Shown here: one piece after another, positions 11,941-21,613 of the stretch
Layout of the letters: each line of letters opens with the position of its first letter
Position numbering within the stretch: position 1 is the first letter of the stretch
From: Carettochelys insculpta
Lineage: Eukaryota; Chordata; Testudines; Carettochelyidae
NCBI RefSeq assembly: GCF_033958435.1
Contig: NC_134144.1
Location: forward strand, 14,316,010-14,380,009
DNA length: 64,000 nucleotides
Direction of reading: 5' to 3'
The notes under the pieces: generated by a model
What the model was told of the DNA's origin: nothing
The model's database searches: none
What the model saw: only the letters and a program-made list of their open reading frames with translations
Position numbers and translations under genes: made by a program

Positions 11941-13394
11941 AAAGGGTCAGCAACTTTTCCAAGGTGAAGTGCCCAAATTTGACCTTTTTACCTGTAGGTA
12001 TGGTCCGAGTGCTGGTGATACTTTTGAAAGTCACTAGTAGTCCTACTTACAACAGCTTCATTAATAAATAAATTAAGATGCAGAGCTTCACTGTTTATGT
12101 AGTGGTCAAAACAGGAGTCAAACAAGGCTGTGTCACTGCCCCATCAGTGTTCTGCATCTTCACCACCATGACCCTTCACCTTGTTGATGGCAAGCTTACA
12201 GATGGCACAGAGACTGAATGTTAACAGCAAGACCTCCATGACCTTGACCATGGAGCTCTAATACATGGTTGCTGCTCTTTCTCTCACAGCCCTTCAGACC
12301 ATCTTAAGTGCCTTCACCAAAGCATTTGAGAATCTTGGCCTCACACCGAATGTCAAAAAGACCAAGGTGCTCCACCAACCCTCACCAATGGGATAATCCC
12401 ATGTACCTTCTATTGAAGTCAGTGGAGAGCTGCTGTAAAATGTACAGCATTTCCAATACCTTGGAGTCATCTTTCTGCTAAAGTCAACATTGATGCAGAA
12501 ATCCAGCATCATCTGAGCTGTGCCAGCTCTGCTTTTGCCCAACTGAGACAAAGGGTCTTTGAAAACCAGGACATCTATGTCAAGACAAAGCTCCCTGTAT
12601 ACCATGCGATGGTTATCCAATGCTACTGTATGCATGTGAAACCTGGACAAAATACAAGTGTCATTTGAAGGCAATTAAACAATATCATCAATGCTGCCTC
12701 AGGAGAATCCTAAATGTCTCTTGGGAAAATAGGCACGTGAACACTAGAACCCTGGAAGAGTCGAACATGACCAGCATTGAGAAGCCATTATCATTCACCA
12801 ACAACTTGGTTGGACTGGTCACATGGTTCAAAAGTCTCTGATCAGCGCCTCCCAAAACAGATTGTTTTCCGAATTGACGGAAAGATGGAGTAGCTTTGGA
12901 GCCAGAGGAAGTGATATAAGGACGTGCTGAAGGCACACATGAAAAAGTGCAGCATCAGTGTTGACACTTGTGAGAACCTTGCCCAGGACCATCCCCAGTG
13001 GAGACTGGTGCTCCATGAGCAGGTGGCACAGTCTGAGAGGTACTGCCACAATGCAGATGAGGAGAGGCAGAGAAGAAGAAAAGAATGGCAAAAACTCCCC
13101 CACACATCCATCCAACAGCTACCAACACCAGCCCCTTCTGTAGTAAGACCTGAGGCTCCAGAATTGAGCTGTTCAGCCATCAACGGACTCACAAATAGGA
13201 AGGTGACATGAAGACCTCCTACTGGTTTTCGAGGATCTGCCAAGAGGGTTGGTAGTATTAGCTGGTCTTTTGTAATCCACAGGAAGCATGACTTTGAGCA
13301 AGCTGTCAGCTGCATAGGGGAGGAGGGCAGGGCTGAGCTCCCACCTTGTGTGTTGATGAAAATTGGCTCTCGTGCCAGGGATTGCTGACCCTTG
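11941..13394 (+). mobile_element. hAT-type MITE interrupted by an RTE-like fragment
   Basis: The element starts AAAGGGTCAGCAAC and ends GATTGCTGACCCTTG, imperfect inverted repeats. It is flanked by a perfect 8-bp duplication ATCTAGCC (11933-11940 and 13395-13402), the length expected for hAT. Removing it and one duplicate restores CR1. The outer ~165 and ~148 bases match the complete 319-bp element at 6364-6682. The middle (about 12101-13246) is an unrelated LINE fragment. No transposase is encoded. Confidence 0.92.
12101..13246 (+). pseudogene. RTE-like LINE relic, copy 2 (5'-truncated)
   Basis: Same family as 1135-2943, with long stretches of direct nucleotide similarity. It enters in the block GGTCAAAACAGGAGTCAAACAAGGCTG and reads on through the C-terminal motif MLLYACETWTKYK (12620-12658) and CLRRILNVSWENR (12695-12735). 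The ruined terminal finger lies near 13135-13195. It ends in GCCAAGAG at 13246, as copy 1 does. It lies inside a hAT MITE whose sequence resumes at GGTTGGTAGTATTAGC. Numerous indels and stops make it non-functional. Confidence 0.88.
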
Positions 13395-13402
13395 ATCTAG
13401 CC

Positions 13403-13978
13403 CAATAATCCCGTATTCTGACAGCAACCAATGCTGCGCAGCCCAGAGGGAATGAACAGAACAGCTAATCACCAAGTCATCCATCCCCTACTGCCCATTT
13501 CCAGAGGGTCTGGCAAGCAGAGGCTAGGGGCACCATCCTTGCTCATCCTGGCTAACAGTCATCGATGGACCTGTCCACCATAAATTAATCTATCTTTTTT
13601 AAAAAAATCTTGTTATAATCTTGGCCTTCAGAACATCCGCAAGCCTAGATTCCACAGGTTGAACTGACACTGAATGAAAAAATGCTAACTCCTGCTTATT
13701 AATTAATAGGCACTTAACTCTTGTATTATGAAGAGTAAATAACATTCATATTTATTTTCTCCACACCTGTTACAATTTTGTAGCTATCAGATCCTTTCTG
13801 AGTCATCTCTTTTTTGAGATGAGAAGTCCCAGTTTTATTAACCTCTCCTCATATGGAGGTTGTTCCATACCCCTAATCATATTTTTTCTCTTTTCTGAAC
13901 CTTTTCCCAATTCCAATATATCTTTTTTGAGGTGGAGTGACCACATCTGCACACAATATTCAAAATGTGGGTGTGTAC
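13403..13978 (-). mobile_element. CR1 3' region, antisense, right piece
   Basis: Continues the CR1 broken at 11940: CAATAATCCCGTATTCTGACAG, GAGGGAATGAACAGAACAG, TCCATCCCCTACTGCCCATT, TTAACCTCTCCTCATATGGAGG, and CCAATATATCTTTTTTGAGG with GTGACCACATCTGCACACA. The order matches the antisense of a turtle-type CR1 3' part. The right limit is where GTGGGTGTGTAC ends. Confidence 0.9.
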
Positions 13979-16900
13979 AAAAGGTCAGCCCACTGAGAGT
14001 CTAAGGGGACAATAAAATTAAAAATAAACAGCCTGGCAGTTAGGTAGATGTAATAATAAGGGAATTAATAGTAGATGATTTCTCCCTGACTGGGCAATTT
14101 ATTTATCATATTGGTATATCAAGAGCCATACAGCATTCCTATATATCTCATTTGTAGGAGTTAATGGGATAATCAGACCAGAAATCACCCTATGCACATG
14201 TGCACACAAACTGAAGCTGTGTATGTACACTAAGGGTAAGCTTCTGCTGGGAAAATGCTTCATGTTAAACATTACATTAACTGACTTGATTTTAACTGTG
14301 ACTTCAGGTATAATTTTCAAAAATGACTTTGGAGCCTAAGCGCCATTCCCAAAGGAGGCAATTAGATACCATTGGTCGCTTTTGAATACATAATATAGGC
14401 ACTGTGGAAAATGTTATGTTTAGCCCTGAGTATGGACGAGGATGATTGTATTTGAAAACATGACAACTGTCCACAGTTAATAGTAAGGTTGCCCCACAAT
14501 CCATTAAACTTATGGTTAACAGAGACCAGCTTGCATATTTAAACAAGACTGTCCTTGTCCACACTATGGTCTATGTCACGTTGAACACTGTGTTAACTAA
14601 CGTGTTTTCTAACACGCTGGACTTTCCAGCAGACATGCCCAGCGTTCATCTTATTAGGTGTTCAGAATGTCTGAAAATCAGCCTCCAATGGCTAGGCTTT
14701 GTGAAAACTAGATGATAGTATGTAATAAGCCACAGAAAATGAAGTGAATGTAGAGTTAAGAGTCCCAGAGTTAGTTATCTACAATATGTAAATTGTAAGG
14801 TGGTTCGTGAGAAAAAAATCAGGTGTCTCACCAGATGAATGGCTCCAGTTTCTCTCCCTTGTTTTCTAGATAATCCAAGCAGCTATATCTTCTGCAACAG
14901 CTGCAAATATCAAGAAGAATTAACAGTTATATTGTTTCTGCTTATTATTCTGGCTCTCTTTTCATGGGTGATCATTCCTCACGCAAATCTCCAAACCTGA
15001 TTGCAGCTGCCACCCAGCACCTTATGCACAAACATACACAGGGTCCAACCTTTGACAGATTGAGTCATATCGGCACTCTGCTCATAGCCCACAGCTCTTG
15101 CCAATTTGCATATAAATGTACACAAGAAGTCTCTCAAAATCAAATGTACACAACCAGTATTTGCCTATACTTGTAAATCCACTCAGAGATAAATTGAAAT
15201 TGATTTCCTGAAGTGGCAATGAAAACCTGTACCTCAACAGTTTCATCCTCCCCTGAATGTAGGAGACAACAGTCACAGGTTACGCTTGGAACTTCATTGC
15301 CCTCACTTTGGACACCCGTAGTTGTATTGTGATCCAACTAACATTTAAGTCAGACACACACACACTTGTCATGACTTGCTCAGGAACAGCCATTTTATCA
15401 GAGAAAGCAACTTGTGCTTCCTGCCCCGTTTGTTAGTCCTTAATGCGCAGGCTTTCTGAATGTAAGGCAACCTTGGAGTCAGTCTTCGACAAATCTATTT
15501 GGTTTGGATTGTCTTCAGAGACTTATTTCTCCTTTGATAGGTGAAATACTCTTTATGACAGAATCAAATATGAGAATGTTCCCATATTTCACCTTTTTTA
15601 TACACAGAGAAACAATACATTTTCCACAGAGGCCCCAGAGAATCCTTAATTACAGGAGTCTCACCTAAACCACAGCTTCTCTTTCAAAGCAGAATGCCAA
15701 GTTAACTTCTTCAGTACACAAAGTAACATGGTTCTCTCTGAGTTACCGCCCCTGCAGAGAGTTTTTGCAGATTAGATTGCAAGGGTCCTTTATACTCTAA
15801 GCATGGCATGCTGAATCTTAAATCACAATTACATTCAAAATCTATTGGAGGAGTGGAATGATTGAGAGCCTGAGGAAATATGAAGTTGTTAACCTTGTTT
15901 CTGTGCTATAAAAAGTTTGTCAGGGAACAAGATTCTGCTTGGTAGGGACTGGCTTCTGTATTGGGGAGCCACACACAGAGCCCTGGCCCACAAGGGGAGT
16001 GTGCTCATGGTCTGTTTTTCCATCTTGTGGTTCTGCAAAGCTCTGGAAGGTGGATGGGTGGGTACGGCCACACCTCCTCTCTGCCACTTTGGCACTGAAC
16101 ACTATGTTCTAGGCCTCCTCTCAGGCAGCATGGGTGGGGATGGGAGAATGGAGAAGGATCCTTTTGTCCTCTTCCTCCTTTGAGCTCCTGAAATGAGGCC
16201 TGCCACAAACTGGCCTTCCCTGCAGCATACATAACTTCTCTTTGCCATTCTCTGCAGTGGATATAGTGTGCTGGTTATTTTAGTGCTCTTGTCTTACACA
16301 GAGGGCAACTGTGCTGAATTACACTCATTGCACGTTGGAGGATCATACTGTATGTCTTTGGTGCACACTCCTTACAGCAAGTGTATAGTACATGCCCCCT
16401 CAGACAGGTGTAAATAGCATCACGGACAGTGGGACACTTCTTAGGTGAGACAGACAGGCCTTATTCCCTAAGGAAGTATACCCTCTACATGCCTTAGCAG
16501 AGCCTTCCCCATCTACATTGCTGCTGACGTCTTCCCCCACAGGACCAGCCTTTAGCAGCAAGCAAAGGCTCAAGCATGGGGGGAGACCTCCTTATTGCCC
16601 AGCGTCTCCCTGTTGCCTTTTGCCTGGTGCAGACTTTAACTGCCACTTGTATGGATGCAGCCTGCTTCTCACTGCATACCTAACACATCACCACCAATAA
16701 TGTCTGGCGCAGACATAGCCTTAGAGTTACAGCAATGGTTCTGAAGTCATGGCTGGAAGATACTTTATATTCTAAGCCCCAATTCTGATTCTCCCTCCCC
16801 TCCAGTGCTAACTCTGGGTGAAGGAAGAGGAGGAGGAGGAGAAAGGCTCCTCTCAGTCTGGTACAGTTTACTCTGTCAGGAGAACTTCTGTGGAAAATTC

Positions 16901-17879
16901 AGAATAAATCCAAGAAGTCATCAAACAAATTCTGTGATTTAGAAAAATGAATTGAGTCTTTCTATGCACCAGTTGTTCTCACTGGTTTTGTCCTATCAAG
17001 GATGGTTTGGGTTAGAACGTGACAAATAACCTCACATGCTTTTTCTCAAGGAGCACTCATGAGTGCACAGGGACACATTTGTGGAGTGATTCAAGTCAGA
17101 ATTTTGACTCTTCTGCCTTGAGGCTTCTCATGGATGTGGGCTATTTTTAAATTAGAGGAACAGTACAAATAATGTGAAGTCACAAATCTTACCTTCTGGA
17201 CTCTTGCAGCTTCAAAATGGTGAAAGTGATTTTAAACAAAAAAGCTAGCTGCCATATTTAAAATTTGCACAAGTTTTATGGCTATTACAAAAGTTTTCTC
17301 CTTTCATAACAGCACATAGGTAAATTTTGACAAAATGAGATATAGTCTTCTGCAAAATAAATAAATTCACATGGGACTTTTCCCTCTAATTTAACTATCT
17401 TCCCTACCATTTTGTGGAGCAGTGAACAGGGGCAGCAGCTAACAGGGAAGGGAGTTTGCCTCTGGGAGTTCGCCGAGGGAGGAGCCCCATGTTTGTTGTC
17501 CTTTTCAGGTATGGTGTTCCACCTGTGCCCTGCAAGGCAGCACTATCAGGAAAAGGAGTCTCTGAAGAGAAGAGCCTGAAGAGCAATGGGGGAAGGTGGA
17601 CCTGGGGTCACTGAGAGCAGCTGAGGGGAGAGGGGCCAGTGCAGCGAGGAGGGCAGACATGGGAGCAGATGGGGATAGTGGGCTCGGGAGGGTCCTATGG
17701 TGATGGTAGCTGGGGGGTGGGGGGCAAAAGGTGGGGAGGAGGGTCCCGGGGATATGAGGTCATTGCTCCACAGGGAGCTATGGTGACTCGTGGTGACAGG
17801 GAGGTATGAAGTAGTGGGATCCTTAACCACATTCTCCACACCCCACTGCCTTGTGGGTTCTCCTGGGAAGGAGAAAGGC
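13979..17879. other. Unannotated sequence
   Basis: No recognised gene. A fragment at 14545-14640 (TTGTCCACACTATGG ... AACACTGTGTTAAC) looks like a piece of a GTCCACACT-type MITE. Sequence at 17400-17860 is GC- and G-rich on the plus strand and directly abuts the LINE at about 17.9 kb. Nothing else was recognised. Confidence 0.4.
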
Positions 17880-18390
17880 TAAGGGAGTAAATCCTGACAG
17901 AAAATCCAGAGTGGAGTCCGAAGGCGGTTCGGTGTCAACTTCTGGCATTGTCCCAGCAACTCCTGCAGCTGAGCTGGTACCAGACGTGGAGGTGATCCTC
18001 TCCTTTGGACTATATCAGTAAAACTGAGAGGGGGACACTGGTGTCTGGGCAGCCCAGAGTCTCCATAAGTGCCCAGGCTCACGCCCGGAGAGGTACTCCG
18101 GCATCGCTGAACAGCGCTGCGTCAACACGGGAGGCAACAGATACCGGTTATAAGCTCTTGCTCGATTGGCGTAGAGAACGAGCACCAGGGGTTGCCTTCG
18201 ACGGTGGGAGAGATCCTTGCATCTCACTGGACAGTCACCGCCCGCCTCAAGCTGGGCAGCCCCCAGCCAATAGGGTACTGTCCCACCACAGTTCACCTGC
18301 CTCACTGGGTGCGTGAGGCTTAAGATTCCTGAACCTGACAAGTGACTGAAATTTGGGCACCAGGCAAACCAATAAGAAAATCAACAAGAA

Positions 18391-19393
18391 ATGAGAAACC
18401 AACAATTTAAGCTTGCTTGCTGGAATGTGCGGACCATGCTGACCGGCTTGACTGAAGATCTTCAGGCCATCAGTGACACCCAAAAGACCGATGTCATCAA
18501 TGAGGAACTGAAGAGGCTCTGAGTTGATATCGCTGCACTGCAAGAGACGCTGCTCACAGATTCGGGATCTCTAAAGGAAAAGGACTACACCTTTTTCTGG
18601 CAGGGTAAAGCCCAAGAAGAACCCAGAGAGCATGGTGTTGGCTTTGCTGTCAGAAACACCCTTCTACAAATGGTGGAATTAGTCATGGGCGGATCAGAAA
18701 CACTTCTTCGGATCACGCTTCAAACTTGCGCCGGTCCCGTCCACCTGATCAGTGCTTATGCTCCAACCCTGTACGCCACACCAGAAGTAAAAGACAAGTT
18801 CTATGACGTGCTTAGTGCTGCTGTAGCACAAATACCTGCTCGTGAACAACTGTACATCTTGGGTGACTTCAATGCAAGAGTTGGAGCTGATTGGGCCTCA
18901 TGGCCTTCCTGCTTAGGACACTTCGGTGTGGGAAAAATGAATGACAATGGACAGCGTCTCCTTGAACTGTGCACGTATCAATCTGTGCATCACAAACACA
19001 TTCTTCCAAATGAAGCCACAGCACAGAGTGTCGTGGAGACACCCACGCTCAAAGCACTGGCATCAACTAGATGTGGTCATCACTAGGCGTAATAACCTCA
19101 AAAACGTCCTTCTGACATGCAGCTATCATAGCGCTGACTGTGATACAGATCACTTGCTAGTTTGCTCCAAGCTCAAGCTGAGACCCAAGAAGTTGTAGTG
19201 CTCTAAACCTGCTGGAAGGCCCTGCATTGACGCCAGAAAGACAGCAAACTCGGAGAAAGCTGAAAAGTTCAAAGAGACCCTCCAGGAAAATCTGCGCAGC
19301 AGCCCTGGGGGTGCCGATGTGACATCCAAATGGCAACATCTGAGGGATACAGTTTACAACACGGACTTGGTGGTGTTTGGAAGAAGAGCTTGA
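18391..19393 (+). pseudogene. APE-type endonuclease domain of the LINE (broken)
   Basis: Would nick target DNA to prime reverse transcription. From ATG 18391 the frame reads FKLACWNVRTML (EN motif with N). TGA at 18520-18522 stands where Arg is expected (CGA to TGA). Then come VDIAALQET (catalytic Glu), HGVGFAV, LISAYAP (about 18748) and YILGDFNARVG (catalytic Asp/Asn, about 18850). A frame change lies between about 18930 and 18960. The +1 frame continues NTFFQMKPQHRVSWRHPRS, QLDVV and DCDTDHLLV (terminal Asp-His) to TAG 19196-19198. The frame then stays open to TGA 19391-19393. It is the same protein as the downstream RT, split by these lesions. Confidence 0.88.
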
Positions 19394-19429
19394 AACACGA
19401 ACGACTGGTTTGAAGCTAACTCCGATGAG

Positions 19430-21346
19430 ATGATTCCAGCCATTGAAAAGAAGCGCGCTGCACTCCTGGAGTACAAACGCTCACCGAGCCAGAGTACCCT
19501 GCAAGCACTTAGAGCGGTCAGAAGAACAGTACAGCAGACAGTCAGGCGCTGTGCCAACAACCACTGGCTCCAGCTATGCAGCAGCATCCAGACCTGTGCT
19601 GACTTTGGTAATCTCAGAGGAATGTACGAGGGTATAAAGAAGGCATTAGGACACACCCAGAACAAGATGGCACCTCTGAAATCCAAATCTGGTGAAGTCA
19701 TCGCTGACAAAGCCAAATGGATGGAGCGCTGGGTTGAGCACTACTCTGAGCTGTACTCACGCGAGAACGTTGTGGTTAATGCAGCCCGCGATGCCTTCGA
19801 GCTCCTACCAGTAATGGACGAATTGGATCAAGAACTGACTGTGGATGAACTGAAGAGAGCCATCGACAGCATTGCAGCAGGAAAGGCCCCTGGCCAGGAT
19901 GGTATACCACCAGAGGTAATCAAGTGTGCCACGGACACACTCCTGGAACCCCTACATGAGCTACTGTGCCTGTGCTGGAAAGAGGGTGAGGTTCCACAGG
20001 ATATGCGTGACGCTAACATTGTAATGTTGTATAAGAACAAAGGAGACAGAAGCGACTGCAACAACTACCATGGAATCTGCCTCCTAAGTGTCACTGGTAA
20101 ACTGTTCGCTCGCGTCATCCTTGGCAGACTCCAGAAGATTGCTGAGAGGGTGTACCCCGAATTGCAGTGCGGGTTCCATGCAGAGAGGTCTACTGTTGAC
20201 ATGGTCTTCTCTCTAAGGCAGCTGCAGAAGTGCAGGGAGCAGAGGAAGCCACTCTACATAGCCTTCATCGACTTGACCAAGGCCTTTGACTTGGTCAGCA
20301 GGGATGGTCTGTTCAAACTGCTCCACAAGATAGGCTGTCCTCCACGGTTACTCAAGATGATCCAGTCATTCCACGAAGACATGAGAGGAACCATCCAATA
20401 TGACGGCGCATTATTGGATGCTTTCAGAACCAGGAGCGGTGTCAAACAAGGTTGCGTGCTTGCTCCGACATTGTTCGGGATCTTCTTCGCACTCCCCCTG
20501 AAGCATGCCTTTGGATCTTCAACAGAGGGCATCTTGCCGCACACAAGATCTGATGGGAAACTGTTTAACCTTGCAAGGCTGAAAGCTAAGTCTAAGGTGT
20601 GGGAAGTCCTCATCAGAGACATGCTGTTCGCAGACGATGCTGCTGTAGTGTTTCACACAGAAGACCAGCTTCAAAAACTGCTGGATCGTTTCTCCAAAGC
20701 GTGCAAGGACTTTGGGCTTACCATCAGCCTAAAGAAGACAAACGTACTCAGTCAGGATGTTGCTGAATCCCCATCAATCAGCATTGACAACTATACGTTA
20801 GAGGTCGTCCACGAGTTCGTGTACCTCGGGTCCACCATCACTGACACCCTGTCGTTGGACACTGAGCGAAATAGGAGGATCCAAAAAGCGGCCACAACTC
20901 TGTCCAGACTCAGCAAGAGAGTGTGGAATAACAACAAGCTGTACACTCACACCAAAATGCAAGTCTACAGAGCCTGCATCCTCAGCACCCTCCTTTATGG
21001 CAGCGAGACTTGGACCCTGTCTGCCCGCCAGGAAAAGAGGCTGAACGCCTTCCGCTTGTGCTGCCTCAGGCGCATCCTTGGAATATCATGGAAGGACAGA
21101 GTGACCAACACCGCTGTCCTCGAGCAAGCTGGAATCCCAACCATGTACACCCTCCTCAGGCAGAGTCAACTCCGCTGGCTTGGCCATGTCCACAGGATGA
21201 ATGATGGAAGGATTCCAAAAGACATCCTGTATGGTGAGCTAGCCTCTGGCAAAAGACCTCCTGGATGCCCCAGTTGCGCTACAAAGATGTCTGCAAGAGA
21301 GACCTCAGAGAGGCAGACATCGAGCTGGACAACTGGGAAGAACTAG
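19430..21346 (+). CDS. LINE reverse transcriptase, 638-codon open frame
   Basis: RNA-dependent DNA polymerase of an RTE-like non-LTR element, which copies its RNA at the nicked chromosome. Motifs in order: AGKAPGQDGIPPEV (about 152-165), ANIVMLYKNKGDRSDCNNYHG (about 196-216), AFIDLTKAFD (278-287, motif A Asp), SGVKQGCVLAPTLFG (336-350), FADD catalytic box (400-403), GLTISLKKTNV and YLGS. A C-terminal CLRRILGISWKD block and LRWLGHVHRM follow. Met1 is internal: the same frame is open back to the TGA at 19391, so the real protein began at the endonuclease. The last ~28 codons are out of frame: a missing base near 21263 (GGATGCCCCAGTTGC) moves the natural C-terminus into another frame. Not expected to make active protein. 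Confidence 0.9.
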   Translation: MIPAIEKKRAALLEYKRSPSQSTLQALRAVRRTVQQTVRRCANNHWLQLCSSIQTCADFGNLRGMYEGIKKALGHTQNKMAPLKSKSGEVIADKAKWMERWVEHYSELYSRENVVVNAARDAFELLPVMDELDQELTVDELKRAIDSIAAGKAPGQDGIPPEVIKCATDTLLEPLHELLCLCWKEGEVPQDMRDANIVMLYKNKGDRSDCNNYHGICLLSVTGKLFARVILGRLQKIAERVYPELQCGFHAERSTVDMVFSLRQLQKCREQRKPLYIAFIDLTKAFDLVSRDGLFKLLHKIGCPPRLLKMIQSFHEDMRGTIQYDGALLDAFRTRSGVKQGCVLAPTLFGIFFALPLKHAFGSSTEGILPHTRSDGKLFNLARLKAKSKVWEVLIRDMLFADDAAVVFHTEDQLQKLLDRFSKACKDFGLTISLKKTNVLSQDVAESPSISIDNYTLEVVHEFVYLGSTITDTLSLDTERNRRIQKAATTLSRLSKRVWNNNKLYTHTKMQVYRACILSTLLYGSETWTLSARQEKRLNAFRLCCLRRILGISWKDRVTNTAVLEQAGIPTMYTLLRQSQLRWLGHVHRMNDGRIPKDILYGELASGKRPPGCPSCATKMSARETSERQTSSWTTGKN

Positions 21347-21549
21347 CAGACGACCGCAGCAGATGGAGGCAGGGGTTACACAAGGGCCTTCAGAAGGGCG
21401 AGATGAGGATCAGACAGCTAGCAGAGGAGAAGCAAGCGCACAGAAAGCACACTAAGGACTTGCCAGACACCGACCACATCTGCAAGAGATGCAGCAAGGA
21501 CTGTCACTCTCGTGTGGGTCTTCATAGTCACAGTAGACGCTGTAAATGA
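21265..21549 (+). pseudogene. C-terminal CCHC finger segment of the LINE protein
   Basis: Natural C-terminus of the preceding RT, now in the adjacent frame after a one-base deletion. It reads LRYKDVCKRDL, then a charged helix, then CKRCSKDCHSRVGLHSHSRRC with spacing C-x2-C-x12-H-x3-C, and a TGA/TAA-type end at 21547-21549. Such fingers are typical of the C-terminus in this LINE group and are presumed to bind nucleic acid. Confidence 0.85.
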
Positions 21550-21613
21550 AGCCCTCAATTGAAACTATAAAGGGCGCGATCCATAGTCTATGCAGACTGA
21601 AGGATGCCTGCTA

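Larger units (their letters stand above)
17880..21613 (+). mobile_element. Nearly full-length APE-type (RTE-like) LINE
   Basis: Contains a GC-rich leader (about 17.9-18.39 kb), an endonuclease region, a reverse transcriptase, a C-terminal CCHC finger and a short 3' UTR ending near GACTGAAGGATGCCTGC (about 21613). Only five protein-breaking lesions are visible over ~3.1 kb, making this the youngest-looking autonomous element in the window. The 5' limit is approximate and no target-site duplication was found. Clade is assigned as RTE-like from the single fused EN-RT frame and motif set. A related APE clade is not excluded. Confidence 0.85.

Noticed and set aside
19430..21346. Host gene of the craniofacial-development-protein-2-like type
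   Set aside because: Automatic pipelines often give such names to LINE-derived frames; FADD, motif A and the upstream endonuclease show it is a retrotransposon polymerase.
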